The notes: generated from the letters alone by a model not told the origin. A DNA stretch of 64,000 nucleotides from Paraconiothyrium sp. Pb-2020 (GCA_022419385.1 JAJUBI010000008.1:2232001-2296000); one strand, 5' to 3'; positions 10,219 through 21,915 are shown, numbered from the stretch's first letter. Translations and numbers: made by a program.

Positions 10219-12232
10219 TTACGAGGCTTCTTTAAGAACCAGCACGCCCTTGATGATCCAGATTCGCCCATCCCGTAGCTCAAAGCAACTTATGAAGAGG
10301 ACAAAAGTACTTGATGGGCTCCACTGGCGCAAGAACCAGTCCCATTCCACAGGTCCTATCATCTTTCTTCCCATGCCCAGAAACAGGACAATCCTGACGA
10401 AATAGATAAATGCAGTGCACCACCTTTCTCGAACCACGCTCGGATTTGACGTCAAAATGCATTGTTCCCACAATTCGACTTCCGGTAGAATCTCGCATCT
10501 GGATTATCTGCCCAAAGGCATTAGAGGAAGCATCGTATCCAAGAACCGCTTTGAATACAGGGGCCACCATGCGCAAGTAGCCCGCCTTGACTCTACCGAA
10601 CGGGTCCGCGCTCGCAACCTCGTCGCCATGTTCAAAAATAATAGACATGCCTTTTTTCCATGTGCGGTGCTTCCCTGCCGCGTTGAGAGTAGTGTCTTCG
10701 AAGCTGGCTTTGACAGAGAGGTATCGGACAGGCCCGGATAGAGATGCCCATGACCAGCTTGGGGCGATGTAGTTCGTGTGGCGTGAGTGGTCTCCGACTC
10801 TGGAAGAAACCTTATAAGAGCCCCATGCCAAGCTGCGCAAGAGATCCTCCGACCAGAGACCTGCGACGTATTCACTTAGCGTGTAGTCACTAACAATCTT
10901 CGCAAGACTGGCAATGGCGGGCAGGGTATCCTCCTCCTTAGTAAGTAGCCGGTTAGAATAGTCGGCGACGGTATGGTATCATAAGTCGTGAATGTTGCGA
11001 TCGCCCAAATCGTTGATGGAGTCAAGGAGCCTCTCGTTGAAAGAACCGTTGTAGCCCTGTTGTTTCGTCATGTTCTTTGTGGGCCACCCTTCGTATGTTT
11101 TGACGCAGCGACACCCCCAGAGCACTTGTTCATGCGTGAAATGAGCGATGCGCGGAGACATTTCGCGTTCTTGGAGCGCCCACCCTCTGTCGTTCAAGGG
11201 ACCCTCTTCGTGCAGTTTGTGCCAAGACGATTGGGTTTTCATGGCACTTATGGCCAGAGGCTTGCCATCGTTGCCCTTGAGCACAAATTCGACGGAGTTG
11301 TTGTCCGTTTCTCGTGAGCGAAAGATGCCCTCTGTGTCATCATCGGAGACATTAGCTGCTATATTCAAATAGGAGTTGCTGTAAACCTGGCTCATCAGAG
11401 ATGTTTCCCGATACCAGTCTTCGCGAGAGTTTTGTATGATGCATAACGCATCGATCCACAGATACTTGACTCCGACCTGATGCGCAACTTCGCAAGCTTC
11501 CACAAACGTCAAGGGCAGGATGTCCACTTCAATAGACTCCATACGGCTATCAACGTTCCTTGCAAGGGTCGAGCTCGAAGCCGTGACTTCTGCATGCCAC
11601 CGATGGGTCATAGCCAGGTATCGTGACTCCCTGGGCAGCGAGCATCCTTCCACCATTTTCAGTGTCTTGTTTCGGCCCCAATCGCTAAGATCGAGCAGTC
11701 TCGTCGGCAGAGTTTCAGTCCGCGGCTGAATTTGACAGCCATCATGACTTCGATCACATTGCTGCAGCCATGAACGCAGCTGCTCGAAAGTCTCGAGGGA
11801 CGAAGTACTTCCAGATAGTGGCTGTCGCTTGTCTAAATAATGTTAGTGGCAAGCCCTGTTAATCATGCAGGGGATTTTACTTTCGAAAGGCTCGACATTG
11901 TACTGAAAAGCAGCCCGCAGAGTTTTTGGGCATTCTATGTCTTCTGGGAACTGCTCATCAATCTGACTCCATATATCTACTGACTCGCTGTGTGAACTCC
12001 GATACAGCCTCACCTCGCTAGGTTGTGGAAGCGTGATCGTTGTAATTCCAAGCTGTTTCCAGAAGAACATGCAGAAAGGACATCCACTGTGGGCCGAATC
12101 TTGGAGGGAGTTCAATGATGAATGCCACTTCGGAGTATCCCAACTCTGCCATTTGGTGAAGAATGCCGCTGGTAAGTTGCCGCATGTCGCGCACAACCCC
12201 GCCTTGGTAACAGTTGATAGATCCAAAGACAT
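10219..12232 (-). pseudogene. HET-domain (heterokaryon incompatibility) protein, disrupted
   Basis: Exon 1 (12232-11881) and exon 2 (from 11832) join across a 48-nt intron with a CTAAC branch point. The N-terminal cysteine-containing head (L-C-A-T-C-G, S-G-C-P-F-C) leads into a full HET domain: Y-L-A-M-T-H-R-W, Y-L-W-I-D-A-L-C-I-I-Q, then L-N-D-R-G-W-A-L-Q-E-R and E-Q-V-L-W-G-C. The frame is interrupted by TGA at 10981-10979, exactly where the conserved tryptophan of the W-Y-x-x-V-x-x-Y-S segment belongs; the homologous sequence continues in the same frame afterwards. Near the C-terminus another frameshift around 10300-10280 moves the coding signal (C-F-E-L-R-D-G-R-I-W) to a second frame ending at 10219. 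The gene is probably dead, or encodes only a truncated HET domain. It is directly continuous with the ankyrin segment upstream. Confidence 0.8.
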
Positions 12233-14024
12233 ACTGCGCTTTGGTGGTGCGGGCGTTTCGGCTTGCTTGCATTTCAGTAATTCCATGACAGCTTGATTGC
12301 CGTCCTCCTGTGGCTGTCTTTTCAGTGTACGAATCTGCATGTACATCTGCTCCTGCACCAAGCAACAGTCGTACGATCTGTTCATTCCCTCTCATACATG
12401 CCATGTGCAAAGGCGGTTCCTTTCTCCCTACAGCCGCGCTTGAATCAGCGCCCTCGGAAACAAGGACCCGTACTGTTTCGAGGTGATCGCCCTCCACGGC
12501 TGCTTGCAGCGCAGTACTCCAGCGTGCCTTGCTATCATTTATTTTAACACCAGCTTCGAGAAGCACCTTCACGAATTCAGCATATCCACTTGTGGCCGCA
12601 ACCGTGAGCAAGCGAGAATGACTCCCGCGCTCTTGTTTGACCGACACTCCCACGCTTAGCAGGGACTTGAGCTACTCAACGTGCCCCGTGTCAACACAGG
12701 CTTCGAGAGCTCTTTGTGTTGCCTGTGTAGTATTATCCGCCTCCTCTCTGATCACCTCTTGTAGCAGTCTTTCAAACACCAAACGGTGATTACCCTTGAT
12801 CGCCAACATCAGCGACGGAGAGATCGAACCCCAAACGTCGGCCTCGAGCTTTGCGCCGGCATTCAGGAAGGTGTTGAAGATGTCGATGCTGCCTGCTTCA
12901 GCTGCGGCTTGCAGCGCCGTTCGTCCCCACTTCCCAGCCTCTGCATTGACTTCAGCACCAGCATCCATCAATTTTTTGACCAATACGGCGTCACCTCTCC
13001 CAGCTGCGGCCTGGAGTGCAGTCCTCCCTTGTCTCACTGAAGGCGCATTGACGTCCGCACCTGCTTTCAGTAATATCTCCACGACATCTAAGTGTCCTCC
13101 AAATGCGGCTACCTGCAGTGGCGAGGAGTAGTGCTCACGGTTCCACGTGTCGGGGTCATCTGCTAGTGCACCTGCCTTCAGCAACCGCTCAACAACTGCT
13201 AGATGCCCACCCGAAGAGGCTGCGCGCAATGCCCTGTCCGTATTTGGATCTGCGCCGACTGTGAGCAACTTCTCGACGATGTTGAGATAACCACCAGTGG
13301 CAGCGGCTCGTAGAGCGGTGCATCGTGAAGATCCACGTGGGATAGTGAATGTATCTCCATGATCAATCAGGCATTCAACCATTCCAATATGACCGCCGCT
13401 CGCCGCGGAGGACAGCGCACTTTCGTGTGACCCATCGGCCGCTGCATCAGCATTCGCGCCGTGTTTCACCAGCAACCTCGCAACCTCCATGTCGCCCAAG
13501 CCAGCAGCATCTTGCAAAGCGGTATCCTTGTTGGTTTGTGCCGCTTTGAGGAACGTCTTGGCCTTAACAAGTCACGTAACCTCGTCATGTTGGGCGTCCT
13601 GGACGGCTTGTTCTAACGCGGATGCGCTATAGCCATCCCTCGCGATTTGCTTCTCTTCGGAAGCCAGTATAATCTTCACCACCTCCGTCCTTCTCTTGAG
13701 TGCCGCTTGTTCCAGAGCCGATTCCACCATGTCCAAAAACGCGCCGGCATGTATGTCCACTCCAGCCTCGATCAATCGCTCCACCGCTTCAATCTGGCCT
13801 CGCTTCGCAGCTTCGATAAACGAACGAGTATAGGCATAGCGGTATTGTCCCAGTATGAACACCTCATGCTGTACGAGTCGCTTGACCTCTTCCAAAGAAT
13901 CTCCATTTCGGGAGGCATCCCAGGCACTTCGACCGGCGGCATCTGTCGCTAATAGGTATTTCCGGTCACCGAATTCATCCTTCTCATCGATTATTAGGCT
14001 ATCTTCAACTTCGAGCATGGCCAT
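12233..14024 (-). pseudogene. Ankyrin-repeat segment fused upstream of the HET gene, disrupted
   Basis: A long leftward frame encodes about 15 ankyrin repeats (recurring G-H-x-x-V-V-x-x-L-L-x-A-G-A-D patterns). In the single frame running from 14024 there is a TGA near 13572, a TAG near 12672 (possibly CAG to TAG) and a one-base frame slip near 12320. The ankyrin homology resumes immediately after each interruption. After the slip, the last half repeat (N-Q-A-V-M-E-L-L-K) runs without a gap into the HET N-terminus, so the original protein may have been an ankyrin-HET fusion. Alternatively there were two adjacent genes. A possible start is Met at 14024. No NACHT or NB-ARC domain was seen. Confidence 0.75.
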
Positions 14025-14280
14025 GGATTTTCTTCGTTGATGTAAACTGAGTAGGATTGCTGAACAGAGCTGTTGCCTAGGTGCGTAAGGGATTCGCCAC
14101 CTAGGCGTGCCGCGCCCCAAAGAAGCATAGTATGTGGGCTGGATACCTTCTTGAGACCCTACTTTACCTGTCACATTTGAGGGTCGTTTAGTGATAATAA
14201 TATAATGTTGATTGTTGTTCTGGTCGCATTGTCTTCCTAAGTAATCTAGACGTATCGAAACAGTCTATGTAAACTGGAAT

Positions 14281-14414
14281 GCGCAGCGTTAGAATGACTG
14301 CGCTGCTTTGCTGTATTGGTCGCGTAGTGATCGTTCGACTCAGGTCCCGCTGCCGCCCTATCAATCTCCTTCATCGTTAACTCTACCCACCGCAGCACTT
14401 CCCATCTCTCTCTA
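14281..14414 (+). repeat. Diverged duplicate of the P450 upstream region, copy A
   Basis: About 135 bp clearly related to 17790-17937: both have GCAGCG, ATGACTGCGC, CTGTAT-GGT and end with the CGCAGCACT-CCCATCTC pattern before a start region. Many differences look like C/T or G/A transitions. Copy A lies between the ankyrin-HET relic and the ALDH relic and is not followed by a P450. Confidence 0.6.
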
Positions 14415-14566
14415 TTCTGGAACATCACTGGATAAAACTCTTATTGGCTCATGGCAACTACCCGCACACTAGGGGTTATGGTGTAAAAGTGATCAGAACT
14501 TGCAACCATATTGATGAAGGAATGCAAGACTTAAGTAATTGCTGCGATTATTTACTGGGCAATGCA

Positions 14567-15150
14567 TCATCGTGTGCAGATAAGAATTTTGAACCTCACA
14601 ACCTTTGTTGCTGTCCACTCGATCAATGCTTCTACGCTCAAGTCGCGACCAAGCCCAGATTGTTTGACACCGCCGAACGGCGTGTTTGCATTCAGCAATC
14701 CCCAGATGTTGACCGTAACATGGCTAGCTTCAATACTGGCAGCAACACGATGAGCCCGGTTCCTACCGTTGGTGAAAATCGCGGCACTCACCCTATATCC
14801 AGTGTTGTTTGCTTTGGCAGCCACTTCAGACTCGGTATCAAACTTTGCGATGGCCTATCACGAGTGAGCAAGCCCAAGCCGGACAACAGCGTGATTCAAT
14901 ATTTACAGCAACCGGCCCAAAAAATCTTCCTCCATAATGGGGTCGCTTTCCGCCACAACAACGATCGCTGTGCTCGCGACAAAGTTCCCTCCCAGCGAAA
15001 CCCCTCCGTGCCAAAGGAGCGCGCTCGACGACTTTCCTTCCTGATAAGAGACAAAACCTTCGCTTGCTGGCCGGCGCGAATAATGGGACCGTTGGTTGTA
15101 TCCGAGAGTAGAGGGTCGCCATGAACCGCTTGTCTGTAGTGAGGGCCTCA
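14567..15150 (-). pseudogene. Aldehyde dehydrogenase C-terminal relic
   Basis: Fragments of the ALDH C-terminal half are spread over several frames. These are G-G-N-F-V-A-x-T-A, then D-P-I-M-E-E-D-F and F-G-P-V-A-V, and finally A-K-A-N-N-T-G-Y-R-V-S-A-A-I-F-T-N with N-T-P-F-G-G-V-K-Q-S-G-L-G-R-D at 14824-14567. In a working gene these lie on one frame. The N-terminal half with the catalytic Glu and Cys is absent. The relic begins right at the 3' end of the receptor gene at 15148. Confidence 0.75.
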
Positions 15151-16466
15151 CCGGATGCTATCGAAAGGCTCTTCCCTTCTCCACCCACTCAAATCTCCCG
15201 ACACCCTAGCCTCATCGACGCCATTTATGTTCACATCTCCACCTGACCGTGTTCTTATAACGCTGCCCGAACGATTATGAGGTCGTTCCTGCAACGTACA
15301 TCCGCGTGGGTACAATTGGCGACCTTTGGCTGCGGTAGTACTGTCACGGCTAATTGCTATATTTTTGATGTAATGACGGTAGAGAGTCCGGCTTACAGAA
15401 AAGCAGACGCATATTATACAGATGCAAGTCTCTGTGTTGGTCCATATCATCACGCCAGGGAAAGCGTCTAACAATCATAAGCTCGTAAAGTAAATGTAAT
15501 GTTGAAAGGAAAGGAGTACCTACATATTCGATCAGCATTATGCTGTAACTTATAGACCTCAGTGAATCGTATAATTCCGCAGGCTCCTGCGCTACAGGCT
15601 TGTTAGTGTGTAAAAGAGAAACGTATGATAATATGTAGGTAGGATTGTCGCTCTTACAAGATTCCTCCGCTCAGAGATATGCAAATCGTTAATTTTTCTT
15701 TTCTTTTCACTCGTAGGCCCCTGAAGAAGAACCATGGTAACGCGGCAAGGAAGAAGTCGAGGAATATAGTATAACCTACAATGGGTATTAGTGATGATAG
15801 GGTAGCTTTCGATAGGTAGGTTAGAACTTACCAGTAAGGATATACCCAACCATGTTAACGTTGAAATGGCAGTGCTTATCTAGAAACGGATTCCAGCTTG
15901 CTTGAACAGGAACGCACTGTACAAAGAGGCCTATAATCTCTAACACTACTAACAGGCCAAGTATTCCGATGCTAATGCAAAGTATATACTTATAGCTAGA
16001 ATATGCGCTGTCAGTGTGTATGAACGCGTAATGGTAGGAAAGTATATAGCATCTTACGTTGGCTTGATAACAATGGTAAGCAGTAATGCAACAACTGCCC
16101 CTTTACTTAATAGTAACGATGTTGATACTAGTATAGGATATGCAAAGAAGTACGCTGAACCTTGTATAACATCTTCCATCTCTAAATCAACCATATGGTG
16201 ACCAAGGCCGTGGTACACAGCTCCAATTGTATCTCCAGTAATTGCAAATAGAAGTACCTACCAAATAATTGAGCTATTATTATAATTACAATAGCAAGAA
16301 TATATCAAATACATACCATTGCCGACCACAGAAGATAATCATCGTAGTGACATCCCTTCAGAAGTCGAGTACGCGTCCAGCCTCGGATATAGACAAAACC
16401 AAGTGTAATAAACCACTCCATTACTGTCACAACAAGAACGACTAGGCCCAAGCCTCTAGGCTGCAT
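15148..16466 (-). CDS. PTH11-like integral membrane receptor (fungal rhodopsin domain)
   Basis: Six short exons (16466-16317, 16257-16058, 15995-15832, 15775-15658, 15591-15524, 15467-15148) join in frame to 339 residues; introns are 55-66 nt with good GT-AG ends. The protein is strongly hydrophobic, with about seven membrane segments. It shows the fungal rhodopsin-domain signatures: W-T-R-T-R near residue 36, D-D-Y-L-L-W after it, V-Y-H-G-L-G-H-H-M, Q-C-V-P-V-Q-A-S-W-N-P, L-P-W-F-F-F-R-G-L and W-T-N-T-E-T. This family includes plasma-membrane GPCR-like sensors of Pth11 type. The gene is AT-rich and badly fragmented by introns, so simple ORF calling would miss it. The charged C-terminal tail is poorly conserved and its end is less certain. 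Confidence 0.82.
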
Positions 16467-16717
16467 TATGCTTGTAGTTATGAAGTGGTTTTATGTTTTG
16501 AAGAAAGCCGTCACAATGTAAACAGACAGGAGCTTGAACATTATGGACAATAAACTGTAGCAATAACATTTCATTAAAAAGAGTGAGCTGCTGCCACCAA
16601 CTGGGCAAGAGGTGAAGGAAATGATTAGTGTTAAGTTGCTGAATGCGGCCAGGGTGTCTAGAGGTCTAAGACAGTTCATCCCTCGTGTAGCACAGCTTTC
16701 CTTGTGCAGCAACAGTC

Positions 16718-17083
16718 TTGCCCGCAAGCGACTCAGCAGACTTGCACTCTAGATTACATATCAACAGCTCTTCGGAGGAAGAATCAAGTCATGCAAGAAC
16801 AGTCTGTAACAGAACTACCAAGGCTGTAGTGGATGTTGAGCGGCTGCTAATTGATTATAGCTATGTACAAGCATTGGCGGACAAGAACGGATGCTGCAGA
16901 TGTATCGGTCCCGAAGGTCAGGATGGACGACAAGGTGATCCAGGTCGAGATGGACGCGATGGACACGACAAACGAGACAGGCGCAACGGGAACGGTGGAC
17001 GTGATGGGCGTGATGTGGGTTCGGGTTGTGTAGATCGAAGTGGTAAAGGTAGTAGTTTTAGTAGCGATGAGGACAATGAATGA
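16718..17083 (+). CDS. Collagen-like Gly-X-Y reading frame, start unclear
   Basis: An open frame of about 121 codons contains two cysteines (C-C-R-C) followed by a Gly-X-Y run: G-P-E-G-Q-D-G-R-Q-G-D-P-G-R-D-G-R-D-G, which degenerates into Arg/Asp-rich sequence and ends in an acidic Ser-rich tail. There is no ATG anywhere in the frame, so it must either begin in an upstream exon I could not identify or be a fragment. Collagen-triple-helix-like proteins occur sporadically in fungi. I cannot say whether this one is expressed. Confidence 0.4.
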   Translation: MPASDSADLHSRLHINSSSEEESSHARTVCNRTTKAVVDVERLLIDYSYVQALADKNGCCRCIGPEGQDGRQGDPGRDGRDGHDKRDRRNGNGGRDGRDVGSGCVDRSGKGSSFSSDEDNE

Positions 17084-17966
17084 TCCTATAAGTTTCGGAT
17101 CTGCGTCTAGTATTCCTACTGCAGAAGGTTTTGAGAGGGATCAACACGATCTCTGGCGTCGCAGGCAAGAAGCAGGACGACCTTATCAAAGAGTGACGTG
17201 CTCACGAGCCCGTGTAAAGGTGGCCTGGGGAGCCATTCTGTTCCGGTGACCAATTTGGTTCCCGCGATGGACGCTGCTCCGAAGCTCATGCTGATGGAAA
17301 AGGAAAGTTGTGGACACTTTTACTATTGATCCAGGTTTTTGTGTTCGTAATGGCTGGGGGCTAACCTGCGCCTCCCTTGACGGATGCGGGGTATGCGCCT
17401 GATGCAGGATAATGAGGGACGCCGATTGGACTGTAGATAATACGTCACCTTTAGAGGATAGCTTACATTGTTACTGGACGAGACTGCATAATGTTGGTTT
17501 TAACATTGGGTTCCTGTAACTTAGCAATACTCTTGCTGCCCATATCCAGCCGCGGGTCGTTGGGGCAAGCCAAGACGCGGCCTGGTACCGTCGCCATGCA
17601 TTCCTTTGTCGCAATCGAGTAGGCCATCACATTGCAGCGCATCGCATGACCCCACGACGCCGCCTTCACGTTCATCAGATCTTCCTTTACCCCCTCCATC
17701 CACCCCCAATCCAGGCTTGCACCTTCGATATTCTGATTTTGCTCGTAAATCTTACAAGAAATTGTGCAGACAGCGGATTTGAATGATGTGTGCAGCGATA
17801 AGATGACTGCGCCGCTTCGCTGTATCGGTTGCCTAATGACCCGTTGCTCGGTTCCACGATCGCCTTCTTTTCCCCCCCACGCCCTCTATCTCTTTCATCT
17901 TCAATATTACCCATCGCAGCACTGCCCATCTCCCTCACTAGGCTGGTTGTCAGCGACACCGACACA
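17084..17966. other. Upstream region of the P450 gene
   Basis: There is no convincing gene. A 78-codon leftward frame at 17463-17699 is cysteine-containing but unrecognised. The right end holds the duplicated promoter segment described separately. Confidence 0.5.
17790..17937 (+). repeat. Duplicated upstream region, copy B (P450 promoter)
   Basis: This is the counterpart of 14281-14414 and ends 30 bp before the P450 start codon. It includes a CT-rich tract (CGCCTTCTTTTCCCCCC), as expected of a fungal core promoter. Its position suggests copy A is a displaced piece of P450 promoter. Confidence 0.6.
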
Positions 17967-19723
17967 ATGGATCGGCCAGAGTTTGCAAGCGCCATTTCCA
18001 CGGCTGTTGTTGCAGCTATACTTTCGCTGTCTGTATACGCCTTTTCGAAGGCATTAGCCGCCCGGCGCGTAATTTGGAATATCCAAAAAGCTGGACTTGT
18101 CAGTTTATCGATCGAAAGGCCTTCAGAAACAGTAGAACTGACATTGCGCACGCGAAGCCCATGCCCGAACATAGTATGCTGACGGGCCACCTCCTGCTCT
18201 TGAAGAAACTCATGGATCGCTTACCTTTCGATTGCACTATCAACACTCCCTTGACCGAGGTCACCCAACAGTTTCCGACCGGCATGGGCTATTTCGATCT
18301 CTGGCCTTTCACAAAGCCACTCTTATTTGTAAACAACACGTTTGCTGCCCTTCAGTGGCAGCAAGCTCTCTTCGACAAGCCAGATGAAATCAGGGTTGCT
18401 CTTCACAGTCTCACCGGAGGATTGAACCTGTTCACCATGCCTCAAAAGATTTGGAAGCCTTGGAGGGCAGTCTTCAACCCTGCCTTCAGCGGAGCCCAGA
18501 TGCTGGAGCTGGTTCCAACCATTGTGACTGAAGTCCAGGTTTTCCGCGATCTCCTACACAAAAAGACTGGTAGAGATGAGGTATTCCAACTCGAGGACCT
18601 AACCCTTCGACTGACTGTGGATGTCATTGCCGCAGCAGCGATGTAGGTTCCCACTGTGCCTTCGTTCATGATGAAATATTAATTCGTCTGCAGCGAAAGC
18701 CGATTGCACTATCAGGACGGACATAATGACTTCGCCGAAGACCTGCGACATCAGATTGAGTGGGTCTCCTTCGGAAGCGAGCTCAATCCATTGCAAAGAT
18801 ACAACCCCTTTCGCCCTTTGGTGCTATGGTACTATGGCCGGCGCATCGATCGGTTCATCAACGCTGAGCTTGATCAACAATTCGCTGCATTGCAACAAGA
18901 TGTCAAAGCGAAGGGACGGCTAGGTACTCAGAGAGCGAGGTCTATTATGTCCCTTGTTTTGACAAATTTCATCAAAGAGAAGGGAATGCATCACAGTCAA
19001 GCAATGGACGAAGAGTTGCGCAGTATTGCATCTGCACAACTCCGCCTGTTCTTGTTCGCCGGCCATGACACGACAAGTAGCACTCTGATATATGGATATC
19101 ACCTTCTTGCTACTCACCCAGAAGCATTGGCTCAAGTTCGCAAAGAACTCAACACAATCCTAGGCGATGATACCACTAGAACTGCCGAAGTTCTGCGAGA
19201 AAGCCCGTCTCTTCTGAATCAGTTGCCTTACACCCTTGCAGTCATTAAAGAGACACTTCGCCTATTTCCTCCAGCGTCTGGCTTTCGTGAAGGCAAAAAG
19301 GGTGTTGTCCTTACCAACGAAGATGGCACAGTGTTCCCAACTGAAGGCTGCTATGTTTGGGTCATGCACTTGTCGCTTCATCAAGATCCAAGGTATTGGA
19401 AGGATCCCCACGCGTTTATTCCTGAGCGCTGGCTGGTCAAGCCAGGGGATCCCTTATACCCAATCAAGGGGGCCTGGCGGCCATTCGAATTCGGTCCACA
19501 AAATTGCCTCGGCCAAAGCCTGGCAGTCATGGAGATGATGGTGGTTTTGGCCATGACGATTCGTGAATTCTCGATTTTCCCAGCTTACGATAGATGGGAT
19601 AAGACACATAATGTGACCCGCATCCGGACTGTCTATGGGAATAGGGCATATCAAGTGGAGGGTGGGGGAGGCGGAGCTCATCCTTCTGATAGATATCCTT
19701 GCACAGTGAGACTTAACACGTAA
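17967..19723 (+). CDS. Cytochrome P450 monooxygenase (secondary-metabolism type)
   Basis: Three exons (17967-18098, 18158-18642, 18694-19723) give 548 residues in a closed frame; introns are 59 and 51 nt. An N-terminal membrane anchor is followed by the P450 fold: I-helix A-G-H-D-T-T near residue 328, E-T-L-R near 392 and the heme-binding F-E-F-G-P-Q-N-C-L-G with Cys near 477. Overall it resembles the fungal P450s that include sterigmatocystin StcS-like and CYP52-like oxygenases. It is ER-membrane bound, uses a P450 reductase and hydroxylates an unknown substrate. No core synthase is nearby. The methyltransferase at 20542 is on the same strand about 820 bp downstream. Confidence 0.9.
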
Positions 19724-20541
19724 CAAAGACCTTGAACGCTTGATGTATTCTGCCATCGGACGGCCCGGTTTTCTTTGTCCTGACCGAACAGCGCTGCATG
19801 TATGTATAGCGCTGCACAGCACTCCCCTGGTGGTTATATACATGTGCGACCCGGCCCAATGGCACTGGTCTTTCACAAAAATGTTCCTTATAAAACGGTC
19901 GAATTAATAGGGTATGCTGGGAAAGGAGAATTATACACTTGGCATATGTTACATGCAATTGATATTCGATACCACACGTAGTTGTACGATATATCAAAGA
20001 AGATTTGGGCGGGGGCCGAGAGACGTAGGCTCAAGGCTTCTGCCCCGGCGCATATCAACGTGCTTTTCGGACGCTTCGATCTCCGATAGGGCCGGTTTTG
20101 GAAGTTTGCACCAACAGACGTTCGGGATGAAGCACGGATCTACAGCCGCCTTAAACTTTCACACATAAGCAGCGTCTCCACTTCTCCGTCCAACCAGCCC
20201 AATCGCAAGCTATAGCAGCAAAAGCGGAACCTATGTAGGCTCTCTGTGCACGATCGATGCATATAGGCGGAAGTCTACGATAACGGCTCAACTATTGCCG
20301 AGTTTGGGTGCCATGAAGTGAAGGATGAGCGTATGTGACGTCACAAATTCGAAGGACTGGTGTCAAGAGGCCTGTCAAATCTACATACGCCGCAGCTGCC
20401 GTGGGCTGTGCCACACGCCAATATGTCATATAGTACCCTGGAACATCCTCAACTCCTTCTTTTCTTCATAAGATCTTACGATTCTGTCTCAATCTGTACT
20501 TATCCTACTCTGCTGGTCGGTCGAAATACCACAAAGCAAAC
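19724..20541. other. Intergenic stretch before the methyltransferase
   Basis: No gene is seen. Probably the P450 terminator and the methyltransferase promoter. Confidence 0.5.
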
Positions 20542-21435
20542 ATGGTTTCAGGATTTCAACCTAAGCAAGTCACCCAGTATCAGGCTGAGCATCTGGCTGA
20601 GCTACAGGGCAATGTCAGTGCCAAGGCATCGATCTACATGTAATAAACTGCTATACACACTCTGCTTCGAAGCCTCGCTGACACGATCTTGTGACCTAGG
20701 CTCGAACTCATTCCCCCTTTCAGTGAAAATGACACCGTGCATGACAACGCCTGCGGCGCCGGCGCCATGACATCGGCCATCATGAGCACCTCGCCACCGA
20801 AGATCCACGTCGACGCCACGGACGTGAATATGCAGTTCGCGCAGGGCACCGACGCGCTCGCCAGGGAGAATGGCTGGCCCGTCACTGCCGTCACCATGTC
20901 TGCACAGGAACTCACGTTTCCGGACGCGCACTTTACGCACTCTTTCACGGCGTTTGCGTTCCATTGCATTGGCGATCATGATACGGCCGCCAAGCAGATC
21001 TACAGGACCGTCAAGCCGGGTGGTACGGCTGTGGCGAGCGTCTGGGTATACATGCCGCATGTAGCAGCTATGCAGCATGCGCACTGGCGAACGCGTGGGC
21101 GCGACGGGCCGATGCCTACGCTTCTCCCCTTGGAGGACTACCAGGAGAAAGACCTGCGCGCCGCACTCATTGCGGGCGGTTTCGAAGACGGTAAGATCAA
21201 GACGTACGAGCGGGACTTCTACGTCGCGATACCAGATTTGGCCAGGTGGAGTCAGCTGGCATGGAGCTACTTAGGCAGCCTACCGAGTGGATGGAGCCAG
21301 AATGATGAGGATAAATGGGAAGAGGCGGTGAGTGATATAGAGGACCAGATGAAGGCTGGTAATGGCATCTCGAAGAATGACAAAGGGGAGACGGTGTTGA
21401 GGATGGTGGCTTGTATTGCTGTGGCCACCAAGTGA
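20542..21435 (+). CDS. SAM-dependent methyltransferase, class I
   Basis: Exons 20542-20639 and 20700-21435, with a 60-nt intron, give 277 residues. Motif I of the Rossmann-like SAM fold reads D-N-A-C-G-A-G-A-M-T. Downstream come D-A-T-D-V-N (acidic residue for the ribose) and F-P-D-A-H-F-T-H-S with F-H-C-I-G-D, then V-K-P-G-G-T-A, typical of Methyltransf_11/25 proteins. The C-terminal half is likely the substrate-binding cap. It is cytosolic and intact. This type methylates small molecules, often in secondary metabolism, and the adjacent P450 would be compatible with a joint tailoring role, but that is only suggested by position. Confidence 0.87.
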
Positions 21436-21915
21436 GCGAGAGCTTCTGGGCGCCACTGGGTGTTGAGCGCTGCCATGTATGACACGACCCTTAAGGCCCA
21501 AAGTTAGCAGCTGCTATCGCCATGAAGGACATCATACAATGGGTCTGACGTCAGGTCGTTGTTCAAAGAAAGGAAAGGCTCAGTAGTCTGGAATAACCAC
21601 GGGATATGGATAGGGCGGCGTTATTTTGTTTCTCGCTTTCGTAATTTTCAGATTAAGTGATGAAGATACGGCTGATCGAGACTTTATTCCTGCTGTCTTG
21701 TATGTAGGACGGCTTATTGAGACAATAATTGTGTGGACTTAGTAACCATGTGTGAAATACAAACTTTATAATGGATTGAAAGATCACGCTATAGCTTTTC
21801 ATGAGATCAATTATGGTCGTTGAACACAGCGATAGCGTCAAGTTTCAATACTTGTGATGTCACTGATCGCCCAGCTTTCCCTCATTTTCACCGCGATTCC
21901 CGTTATTGCCGACTA
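21436..21915. other. Convergent intergenic stretch
   Basis: Lies between the 3' ends of the methyltransferase and the leftward regulator. Nothing recognised besides probable terminators. Confidence 0.5.

Noticed and set aside
10979..10981. TGA in the HET gene as a recoded (selenocysteine or read-through) codon
   Set aside because: Fungi lack selenocysteine insertion, and further stops and frameshifts in the same locus favour decay.
17463..17709. Leftward 78-codon cysteine-containing frame as a small secreted protein
   Set aside because: No signal peptide or splice-linked exon found; it overlaps the P450 upstream region and has no recognisable relatives.
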